DNA of 64,000 nucleotides. It comes from Chimonanthus salicifolius. Its lineage: Eukaryota > Streptophyta > Magnoliopsida > Laurales > Calycanthaceae. Positions 1 to 8,920 of the stretch are shown here, piece by piece. Position numbers and translations under genes: made by a program. Position 1 is the first letter of the stretch. The number at the start of each line of letters is the position of its first letter. The notes under the pieces are model-generated. The model made no database searches, had not been told where the DNA came from, and worked only from the letters and a program-made list of their open reading frames with translations. Location: assembly GCA_013350335.1 (NCBI GenBank), contig CM023539.1:18936223-19000222 (forward strand). The letters are read 5' to 3'.

Positions 1-346
1 AAAGCAACCTATCTAATTTTAGACATCTTCTTTATTTAGCAATCCCCTAGTTTCACTCTTAACCAAGGAAAAGACCCCTTTTTGGGATACTCTAGCTCAT
101 CCATGTGGATATGTATATCTCACATACACGGCCAAGGCAATATCCCATTCCTAGTTCCCTCTATGCTCATGCCACTTAATCCAGATCCCTTATTTATAAA
201 TATATTGCATTACCATTTAAATTCAGCCCCATTTAATTTAAATTGGACCTTAGGACATAACCGTTGGGTCCTAATTGGGCCATTGACCCAACATCGTACC
301 CATCTAAGGTTAATATCTGTTAATTCACAATTAAGATGGCAAATTC
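1..346 (-). mobile_element. LTR-B fragment (terminal part), interrupted by the Tekay element
   Basis: This stretch matches the terminal part of the LTR-B copies at 20340-20662 and 23500-23808. Shared landmarks are the ggatat..atctc..cacggcc block, the 'gggtcctaattgggcc' segments and the run 'aagatggcaaattc'. The copy resumes after the Tekay insertion at 11770 and ends with gtgttaca at 11806. Read on the minus strand this is the beginning (U3 side) of an LTR. The other end lies outside the window. The 89-codon plus-strand ORF here shows no recognisable protein and is judged chance. Confidence 0.75.
342..346. repeat. Target-site duplication of the Tekay element, left copy
   Basis: aattc directly precedes the TG of the 5' LTR and is repeated at 11765-11769 directly after the CA of the 3' LTR. 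The flanking LTR-B sequence is continuous across the insertion. Confidence 0.93.
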
Positions 347-1130
347 TGTAATACGCTGCTCCAGATTAGGCGTGTTTTAGCTAAATAATCTTGTTTAACG
401 GTTAATCTCTAAGATTACGGTTAAGGCTTTGAGGAGAGCCCAGGTGTGGCCCAATCCGAGCTCCTGAGCTCAGTGATCCAACTCGTCCAGCTGGAGGGGC
501 ATTTTGGTAATTTACCACTTTCAGTTATTATTTCATAAATTATGTTGATATGTGATTATTATTGGATGATAATATTCTCTTTAATAAAGGATTTGTATTT
601 CTGATTTTAAAATGAATTTATTTTCAGAAAAAAGGTATTTTAAATCCGCCCGTCAAAAACCCCGAAAGGGAGTATTAATTATTTTAAAAGGTTTTGAGAA
701 CGAGATAAATTTCGAAACTAGTATTTTGTATTCGACCATTTTAAGTATGGTCTAGTTATTCTTTGACACCCCAAAATGATGTTTCTAAATTGTTTATTTT
801 AACATTTATTTAATTAAGTAAATAGTATTAAATTAAGGTTTTTATTTAAATCAATGGTTTTTAGATTTAAATTCCAAAATCTTTATGGTGATCAAAGTTT
901 TCAAAACTCAGCCTATCTGAAAGATTGGATTAAGATTTTTAGTTTTTAAAAATCATGCTTTTAGTTTAAAACTGGGCTTTATCAGGTTGGGGGACTTATT
1001 TGCAAAATAGAAACTGTTGGAGGGCTGATCTGCAACCAAACAGTAAAACTGCCAGTTACTGCTGCAAGCGTAAGCAGACGCTCCATACGGCTGCATGCAG
1101 TGGCTACTCGGCCAGTTTTTCCTGCCTTCC

Positions 1131-1138
1131 TATAAATT
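1131..1138 (+). promoter_or_regulatory. Putative TATA box of the 5' LTR
   Basis: tataaatt follows a GC-richer stretch and precedes the pyrimidine-rich tcttattttctctctatctctc leader-like region. It is the best TATA candidate in the LTR. The equivalent segment is deleted from the 3' LTR. The transcription start has not been located. Confidence 0.5.
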
Positions 1139-1639
1139 GGCCTTAGTTCAGCTGTTTAAACTCCCAGCAAAAATCTTATTTTCTCTCTATCTCTCAGCTT
1201 GATTCTCAGACCAAACCCAGTCGACCCTTTCAGCAGCCTCTCTTACCAGTTTTCTGTTACCGTAGCCTTAAAGGAAAGCTTTTCAAAAGTTCAGATTTTC
1301 AACCTAGGAACTTCAGTGAAGGTAATTACTGTGTTCCTCTTTCGATTTCAATCAGTTTAGAATAAAGAAAAACCGGTTTTGGCTCTGTTTTGATTGAGTA
1401 AAACCATTTCGAAGTTTAAGGAAAAACCATGGGTTTCTTGTACCCGTGAGCTTTCAGTGTTAAAATCCAATGGCCCAGTGCGTTTCAAAGCTCCAAACCA
1501 TTCCCTATGGAAAGAGGACTCCTAGAGGAGTCCATCGGACCGGCTAGGTGCAGAAACTGAATCTGGGAAACCCTCTGTTTCTGAATTTGTATTTCATACA
1601 GTGTCTACATCACTGTCTTGCTGGTGCAGACAGTGGAGG

Positions 1640-2020
1640 AAGATGACTCTCGAATGGTCTGAGAGTCGATCTTCCGACGGTCCGAGGGTCAGACCTTCGG
1701 ACTATCCAAGCAGTACCCCTCGGACGTTCCGAGCTTCACCTGAAGCCCAGAAGCTCCCGAGGCCAGCGTGACCCACTCGGACGATCCGAGCAGAGCTCGG
1801 AAGGACCGAACCCACTCGGATGTTCCGAGACCCACCTCGGACGTTTCGAGGCTTACAGACCCACCGAGACCTGTTTTCGGATTTTAATCGGTTCGGATGG
1901 ACTTCGGATGATCCGAGAGACGATCTTCGGGCGATCCGAAGTCAGACCCATGATTCGAGGTCAGTGACTAGTTTAGGTGTGGTTCAGATGATCCGAAGCC
2001 ACAGTACGTGGTTCCGAGGC
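1640..2020. repeat. Short inverted-repeat cluster, core CTCGGAnnnTCCGAG (5' LTR)
   Basis: About ten imperfect to perfect copies of a 15-bp palindrome with a 3-bp centre, for example ctcggacgttccgag, ctcggacgatccgag, ctcggatgttccgag and cttcggatgatccgag. They are spaced irregularly at 15-60 bp. The cluster lies about 500 bp downstream of the TATA-like box and about 320 bp downstream of a splice-donor-like AAG/GTAATT at 1322. Two indels against the 3' LTR fall between repeats of this cluster. Confidence 0.85.
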
Positions 2021-3567
2021 ATGTTCCGAGGGACCCAATTCTTGAAGTGTAAAAATGTTGTTGTTTGACTATCTTGATGCATGTGATGTGATGTTAGTAC
2101 CCCTTGTTAATCTAAAAATTGTACTAACCCTCTTCTCTTATTACTATAGTTTAAATACTATTGTATTCACTTCCAGGCCGACCCTATTGGTCTAGCACTG
2201 AGTGATCTCACTTTCAGGCCGACGCTATATTGTCTGGCACTGAGTGACCTCGAGGTCTAACTCAAAATATCAGATTTGTTCCTATCCAGAAGACAACCAA
2301 GAAGTGACCCGAGGATCTAGGCCTAACTCAATAAGTCAATCTGCTCAATGCCCAGAAGACAATATGAGTTTTGGACTGAGCCCCCTTTTTATTATTATCT
2401 TGTGGATGATTATAATTTAAAAAGGATAGAAACCCAGTAGGAGACTCAATTCCATGTACCTTGGATATTTTTGGGAAAACAAGTATGGTTTTGAAAATAC
2501 TGTTTGTATGTATATGACTGCTATGTGTATTGATTGTGCACTTGTTTGTTGTTTGAACAGAGACCTCGAAACCACACATACACGGTGAGGGAACTTAACT
2601 TTGCGGCTTGATTTAAACAGGTTTATTTGACATGGACATTGAGCAATGAGTGGTTTCAGATTTGATGAACCCACTCATGTGCCTAGACTTGACGCACTAT
2701 GGTAAGAGTGCCTATGATGTTGATCATATGAAATGTGTAAGACTGCTTCCACGTGCCTTGACTATTGAACAATTATCGGCCATATGGGAGATGGTTTACG
2801 TCTACTGGACTGCGGGTGTCGACAGTTGTTGACTTAAGGGTGTCAGTATCGGCTATGGGAGAGCCGAAGACGTACTTGCAAGGATGTATTTTGACCGTGT
2901 CGGGACTTAATACAATGGTCTTAGCATAATTGGCAGGCGTTATGTTGGATGATAGCAGTATTGGAAAAGAAATGATGAATTATAAGAATGATGATATTAT
3001 TATGCTTATTTGTGATCAAGCATGAGATATTTATTGCAATCGTTGATTATTGTGCTAACCTGTTGTTTATTTAACTGCACTGTTATATTTCCTTCACTGG
3101 GCTAGTTAGCTCACCCCACTCACCTTTCAGGAGATGAACCCGAGGAGGAGAACCCTCTTTTTCAAGCTTAGGGTGGATAAGCTGCTGCGGTGTTTTGGGA
3201 TTCCCCCTGAGGGGAATACCCTTATCTTTGCTTGTTGGTTCTTGGAACCATTTACTTTTGTAAAGTACCGGGTGTGGTACTTGATTTGTTTAAATGTCAT
3301 GTATTAAACTACTATGCCTCTGTAGTGACTCTGATGATGCTTTGAATGATAAATCAATGTTGGATTATGTGATTATATTTTTGTGTTGCCGTTGTGCTTT
3401 GTTAGTATCAGACTTATGGTAAATGTTTGAGTCCACATGTTGGGATCATGTGTGACCTTTGGACCTAACTGTTGATCCGGCCCAGTTAGAGTGCTTGAGT
3501 TAGTTAGGAAAAGAAAAAAAAATCAGTCGCGTTCCAGGCCCACCCTTCGGGTCGGGGCGTGACAGCT

Positions 3568-3579
3568 TGGTATCAGAGC
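3568..3579 (+). other. Primer-binding site, initiator-Met tRNA
   Basis: tggtatcagagc, three bases after the CA end of the 5' LTR, is the standard plant tRNA-iMet primer-binding sequence used to start minus-strand DNA synthesis. Confidence 0.95.
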
Positions 3580-3663
3580 CAAGTTTCAACTCTAGGACTG
3601 TGATGGGTTACAACCTACTTAGACTCGTTTTTGCGTTAGTACTGAATTGTTTTTGACATTTTC

Positions 3664-4182
3664 TTGTTTGATGATACAGATATGTCAAGCAATGTCGAGT
3701 ACTCTGAGTTCAGGGGGACCCCTAGCTACCCAATCGACCTGATTTCTTTGGATTCCAGTGTTCCCATCTTCGATGAAGTTGTACCTGGAGAGGAACTAGA
3801 AGTAGCTTATCCCGAGTATCACGTTGGGGCAGATCCAAAAGAGGAAGAGGGAGATATCCCAATTCTAGAGGAGTCATTAGGGGAGAATGGCTCGTCCGAA
3901 TATACTCCGGCTACTCCGCCCTTGGATGAGTATTCGGAATATATGTGCGAACTTTGCAACCAGGAGGGGCACAACTGTACCTATTGTCCCTATCCCATTG
4001 GTGTCATTTGCCCTGTTTGCGGACTTCGCAGGCATGGGAGTGCAAGGACTAACTGTCCTTATGTTGGAGGAGCAGGGATTATACCCTGTTTGACCTGTGG
4101 AGTGTTCGGGCATAAGTCAGCGACTTGCTCGGACAACTTCTTTTATTTTGGTGATGAGGCAGGATCTTCTTCAGAAGATTAG
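3664..4182 (+). CDS. Accessory zinc-knuckle protein encoded between PBS and gag
   Basis: This 172-codon ORF is intact in a retrotransposon whose gag-pol is full of stops. The N-terminal half is acidic (many D/E, residues 1-90). The C-terminal half holds three consecutive Cys/His knuckles: C-x2-C-x4-H-x4-C starting CELCNQEGH, a variant C-x2-C-x4-H-x6-C starting CPVCGLRRH, and C-x2-C-x4-H-x4-C starting CLTCGVFGH. The protein ends in an acidic serine tail. The true start could be Met7, which directly follows a 'gatgatacag' that resembles a splice acceptor. CCHC knuckles typically bind single-stranded nucleic acid, so an RNA-binding or packaging accessory role is inferred from the motif alone. 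A real gag with its own two knuckles follows downstream, so this is an additional reading frame and not the gag itself. Confidence 0.7.
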   Translation: MFDDTDMSSNVEYSEFRGTPSYPIDLISLDSSVPIFDEVVPGEELEVAYPEYHVGADPKEEEGDIPILEESLGENGSSEYTPATPPLDEYSEYMCELCNQEGHNCTYCPYPIGVICPVCGLRRHGSARTNCPYVGGAGIIPCLTCGVFGHKSATCSDNFFYFGDEAGSSSED

Positions 4183-4559
4183 GTTAGAATGTGTTGGGGC
4201 ATCGGGGATATTTTTGTTTTGTAAGGGTTGAGTTTTGTTATTTTGAAGGGTTTTTCATACCCTACTAACCCTTGTACTTGTATTAAAATTTAAATGAATT
4301 CTAATGAAACTATTGCAACTTGTGTGTTTTGCTTTAATAAGTTTCTTAAAATGGTTAATGATATTTACAAGTGTAAATAACAGTTGTTAGGACCCAATGC
4401 GAACGGAACCAATTACCGTGGGAGGAGGACAAGTCTTCCACCCCATGACCTACCCAATGAGACCATTTGAGCTGCGGTTGAAGCATTTCAGTAGATAGTT
4501 GAAAACATGTGATGCCCGCCAATCCGAACGCCAGAGGAGAGAGCCACCACTGCTCTGAA

Positions 4560-5330
4560 GGAGTTCAAGCGGCTGAACCCGATGAGTTTCTCTGGGACAG
4601 AAGACCCTAGTGCTGTAAGGTACTGGTTGATTCAGATTAGCCAGATCCTCAATATCTTAGCTATCGCCGACGACTTGCGAGTGACCTTGGCGGCGTACCA
4701 ACTTGAAGGAAACACCTAGGAGTGGTGGGAAGCGAAGAACTTGGTTCGTAACCACTGAGCCAATGTCGTGGGAGGAGTTCTCTACAGCCTTTCTGGCCCA
4801 TTACTTTCCAAAGACCGTGCAGGAGGCGAGGAAAAGGGAGTTCCTCAACATCCAACAAGGTTCAGACTCTATGGCACAGTATGCCATGCGCTTCATCAAC
4901 TTGATGCAGTTCGTACCGTGGATCGCAGCGAACGAAGAGGAGAAGGTCTAGCACTTTGAGAATGGACTCAGACCGTTTCTGCAGCGGCAAGTGGCCGGCC
5001 TAGTGTTCGACACTTTGGAGGGATCATCGAACCAGCTTCAAAGGTGGAAGCGGTGGACTCCATCAACCAGAGCGCCGACAGCTCTCAGAAACCTTCTTCC
5101 AACAAGAAAGCCAAGTTTAACCAGCAGAAGAGGCCTTTCTTCAAGAAGAGCCAGTCTAGCGCAGGTCAGTCGAGTCGGTCTGACTCCCGGCAAGTTGCGT
5201 GCTACACTTGCAACCAGCCTGGGCATACTTCTAAGTTTTGCCCATCCGGAGGAGAGAAGGCGTGCTTTCACTGCAAGCAGACCGGACACCTGTTTAAGGA
5301 CTGCCCTTATCTTGGTAAAGCGGCACCTTT
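4560..5330 (+). pseudogene. gag: gag (capsid plus nucleocapsid), disrupted
   Basis: Fragments in different frames resemble the plant retrotransposon gag domain: around 4565-4700 (FKRLNPMSFSG, TEDPSAVRYWL) and 4765-4950 (WEEFSTAFLAHYFP, EFLNIQQGS, YAMRF). They are followed in the 5044-5760 reading frame by two canonical nucleocapsid knuckles, C-x2-C-x4-H-x4-C, at 5200-5241 and 5263-5304. In-frame stops occur near 4717 and at 4949, with frame changes at about 4740-4760 and 4990-5044. Gag forms the virus-like particle in the cytoplasm and packages element RNA. This copy cannot encode a full-length product. Confidence 0.85.
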
Positions 5331-5760
5331 GCAAGGCGCAGGAGTTTCTTTCTCTATGGCGCAACCTTCTGTCAGTCTAGGTTCTCAGCAGACCTCCAGA
5401 GGCTCAGTGGCACCAAGAAAAGGACCACCTCAAAAAGGTCAAGGAAGAGGACAAGGACGTCCTCAGGGGAGAGTCTACTCGATTGGGACTCAGAAGGAAG
5501 AGCCGGTGGAGAACATTGTGTTGGAAGGTACCCTTAATTTTTTTAGCCTTTTGGCTCGAGTGTTTTTTGATACTGGTGCTTCGCATTCCTTTATTTCTAG
5601 AACTTGTTGTGATAGATTAGGTTTGAAACCGGTAGAAGTAGATGATCCGCTAATGGTAGTATCGCCCTTGGGTAAGAAGGCTTTGGTGAACCAAGAGTGT
5701 AGATCTTGTGTTTTGAAGATTAGCGGTGTAGAGTTGTCCTATGATTTTTTGGTTCTATAA
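5331..5760 (+). pseudogene. pro: Aspartic protease region of pol
   Basis: The frame opened at 5044 continues without interruption through a basic, glutamine-rich linker into a retroviral-type aspartic protease. The active-site motif is FFDTGASHSFIS, with DTGAS at 5569-5583. The enzyme normally cleaves the Gag-Pol polyprotein. The frame ends in a TAA at 5758-5760, just before the [13 protein letters not shown] segment that normally continues the protease into RT in the same frame. The stop therefore looks like a single nonsense mutation. Confidence 0.85.
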
Positions 5761-7370
5761 ATGGCGGACTTTGACATCATCCTTGGTATGGATTGGTTGT
5801 CACTTTTTGAGGTCTTGATAGACTGCTCTCAAAGGAGAATTCATGGGGTCTCACCAACAAGTGAGAGGTTTTTGGAGAAGTTGGTTCCCTATGAGAAGAT
5901 AAGAGTCACTTTCTCTAGCCTTAAGGCGTATCCTAGTAGTGTGGTGGCAAGCATGGGTTGGGAAGATGTAGGTAGTGTAGGGTCTGTTACTCCTCGGGTA
6001 GTGTGTGAGTTTATGGATGTGTTTCCTGACCAGTTGGCTGGGCTACCTCCACACCGAGAAATAGAGTTTGTTATAAACCTACAGCCAGGAACATCTCCAA
6101 TTTCCATGGCACCTTATCGGATGGCGCCGGTAGAGCAGAGAGAGCTAGCTACACAGGTAGATGAGCTTATTGGACTTGGTTTTATCCGTCAGAGTAACTC
6201 GCCATGGGACGTACCTGCTCTCTTTGTGAAAAAAAATGATGGATCGATGTGGATGTGTATAGATTACCGGCAGCTTAACCAAGTAACTATTAAGAATAAG
6301 TATCTGTTGCCTAGGATAGATGACTTCTTTGATCTTTTGAGGGGATCGAAGTGTTTTTCGAAAATCGATTTGAGGTCGGGTTACCATCAGTTGCAAAATC
6401 GAGAGAAAGACATTCTAAAGATTGCTTTCCGGACGCAGTATGGTTTGTACGAGTTTGTGGTGATGCCTTTCGGTATGACGAACGCGCCAGCCATGTTTAT
6501 GGATTTGATGAATCGCGTGTTTCGACCGTATCTGCGAGAGTTCGTGATAGTCTTAATCGACGATATCTTTATCTTTTCGTCATCAGAGAAGGAGCACGAG
6601 CTTCATCTGCAGATTGTTCTTCAGACTCTTCGAGAGCATCAGCTGTTCGCTAAGCTGAGTAAATGTGAGTTTTGGTTGATTCAAGTGTAGTTTCTGGGGC
6701 ATGTGGTGTTTCCAGGAGGAATCTCTGTAGATCCAGCGAAGGTGGAAACAGTGAAGACTTGGGAAAGTCCCAAGAGCGTGTTCGAGATCCGGAGCTTTCT
6801 GGGATTAGCGAGATATTACCGAAAGTTTATCCCACACTTCTCTCAGATTGCGGTGCCGATGACTCGGTTGATGAGAAAGAACATCAAGTTCGAGTGGAGC
6901 GAGGCTTGTGAAAGAGCATTCCAGGAGCTGAAGGAGAAGTTGACGACGTCTCCAGTGTTGGTGATACCCGAACAAGGAAGAGGTTACGATGTTTATTGCA
7001 ACGCATCTAAGTTTGGTTTCAGTTGTGTGCTGATGCAAGAGGGAAAGGTAGTAGCTTATGGTTCCAGACAATTGAAGGGAAATGAGCAGAACTACCCGAC
7101 TCATGAATTAGAGTTGGCAGCCGTTGTATTCTCGTTAAAATTGTGGAGACATTACTTATATGGTGAGAAGTTCAATGTGTTTTTCGATCACCATAGTCTC
7201 AAGTATATTTTCACTTAGAAAGACTTGAATATGAGGCAGCGAAGATGGATGGAGTACCTGGGAGATTACGACTTTAGTCTCTCTTATCACTCAGGGAAAA
7301 CCAACGTAGTGGCCGATGCCTTGAGCCGGAAGTCTCACAGTGACGTGGCGAGGATGGCATCCTTGCAGTG
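5761..7370 (+). pseudogene. pol: Reverse transcriptase and RNase H of pol, with nonsense codons
   Basis: RT motifs appear in order: the end of the protease (ILGMDWL), [47 protein letters not shown], and the catalytic box LIDDI at 6552-6566 (the usual YVDD/LIDD pair of Asp). RNase H follows: the 'VYCNASKFG' segment at about 6988-7014, [13 protein letters not shown], and [13 protein letters not shown] at about 7297-7335. The asparagine in YCNAS sits where the family usually has a catalytic aspartate. All pieces are in one frame but are broken by TAG at 6688 and TAG at 7216. A frame change follows at about 7370-7445. Confidence 0.93.
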
Positions 7371-7441
7371 GAAGATGTTAAGTTCTGTCCGACTACGATC
7401 TGGAGCTGATCGAAGAAAGCGGGTCAACGATAATCCATAGT

Positions 7442-8885
7442 TTGGTTCTACAGCCCGAGATAATTAAATTGGTGATGGAAGGACAACAGAGCGACCCTGA
7501 AGCGAAGGAGTTGGTGACTCAGCTTTCAAGAGGAGCGACTCTGGAAGATTGGAAGATCAAGGTGGATGGAAGTCTTACTTTCAAAGATAGACTTTTTGTA
7601 CCAAAGTCGGACGAGTGCAGGAGAAAGGTGCTTGGTCACTTCCATCGTTCTCGCTTTGCGGTGCATCCTGGTGGTACAAAGATGTATCATGACTTGCGGC
7701 GACTTTTCTGGTGGAAAGGTATGAAGCGAGAGGTAGTAGATTTTGTGTCTAAGTGCTTAACTTGTCAACAAGTGAAAGCGAAACATCACGATGGAAGTGG
7801 GAGCATATCACGATGGATTTTGTAACTGGATTTCCAAAGTCTCCTAAGAAGAATGACGCTATTTGGGTAATAGTCGATCGATTGACGAAGTCAGCTCACT
7901 TTCTGCAGATCAAGAAGATAGATTCTTTGGCTACTCTAAGTAAATTGTATTTAAAGGAGGTAGTCAGATTGCATGGAGTACCTGTATCCATTGTATCTGA
8001 TAGAGATCCGAGGTTTGTATCAAGGTTTTGGCAAGGATTGCAAGAGGAGTTGGGGACTAAGCTGTGCTTCAGCACTGCTTTTCACCCTCAGACGGATGGT
8101 CAATCAGAGAGAACCGTTCAAGCCTTAGAGGATATGCTGGATATGCTAAGAGCTTGTGTGATGGACATGCAGGGAAGTTGGGAAGATCACTTGCCTTTGA
8201 TTGAGTTCGTCTACAACAACAGTTATCACTCCAGTGTGCAGATGGCACCCTATGAGGTTCTGTATGGTAGACCTTGCAGGTCACCTCTTTGTTGGACAGA
8301 GGTAGGAGACAAAGCGCTGCTAGGACCTGATCTAGTGCGTAAAACATCAGAACAAGTTGAAGTGATCAGACAACGTCTCAAGACAACCCAGAGCAAACAA
8401 AAGAGTTATGCTGACAAAAGACGAAGACCATTGGAGTTTGCAGTTGGCGACCAAGTTTTCTTACGTGTGGCACCACGTCATGGAGTGCAACGGTTCGGGC
8501 GCAAGGGAAAACTATCACTTAGATATGTTGGACCATTTGAGATCTTGAAGAGGATGGGCAAAGTGGCCTATCAGTTGGATCTTCCTTAGTCTTTGGAAAG
8601 AGTGCACAGTACATTCCACGTGTCTATGTTAAGGAAGTACAAGCCTGATCCATCGCATGTGATAAGTTTTGAAGATATTGAAGTCTCAAAAAATCTAACT
8701 TTTGAAGAAGTACCAGTCAAGATTCTAGAGCACCGGACTCAAGAGCTCAGAATGAAGTCTATACCTCTAGTACGAGTGTTGTGGCAACATCACGACATGT
8801 AACATGAGACATGGAAACCTGAATCGACGATGCAGAAGCTGTACCCTAGCTTGTTCACAGTCCAAAACGGTAAGAGTTTATTTTA
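7442..8885 (+). pseudogene. int: Integrase with C-terminal chromodomain-like tail, disrupted
   Basis: The zinc-binding HHCC domain is at about 7640-7785 (HRSRFAVHPGG..WWKGM..CLTCQQ). A small deletion and frame change follows near 7790. The catalytic core then runs from 7806 with MDFVTGFP, VSDRDPRF and DGQSERT, giving the D, D, E triad. FNNS-like 'YNNSYHSS' and APYEVLYGRPCRSP blocks precede a GPF(E/K)I-type C-terminal domain at about 8530. A TAG at 8587 and a TAA at 8800 interrupt the last part, which includes LEHRTQELR..VRVLWQHHD and WKPESTM. This tail corresponds to the chromodomain region that chromoviruses use to target chromatin. Confidence 0.92.
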
Positions 8886-8908
8886 AATTTCGGGACGAAA
8901 TTTCTTTT

Positions 8909-8920
8909 AAGGGGGTAGGA
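8909..8920 (+). other. Polypurine tract of the Tekay element
   Basis: aagggggtagga lies directly before the TG of the 3' LTR and is the expected plus-strand primer. Confidence 0.88.

Larger units (their letters stand above)
347..3564 (+). repeat. 5' LTR of the Tekay element (3218 bp)
   Basis: It starts tgtaatacgctg and ends ggggcgtgaca, immediately before the PBS. It aligns along its length with 8921-11764. Relative to the 3' LTR it keeps a 254-bp block (910-1163) that contains the TATA-like box at 1131, and a 41-bp block near 1595-1635. Three regions stand out: a short-palindrome cluster at about 1640-2020, two copies of a 'caggccgac..tat..ggcactgagtga' motif around 2175-2250, and a CTAACTG...CAGTTAG hairpin at about 3466-3489 near the 3' end. 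Confidence 0.95.

Noticed and set aside
2328..2674. ORFs duplicated at 10533-10879
   Set aside because: Found twice only because they lie in the two LTRs of the Tekay element; no protein similarity recognised.
5404..7104. Minus-strand ORFs across the gag-pol region
   Set aside because: Shadows of the plus-strand polyprotein, whose motifs are unmistakable.
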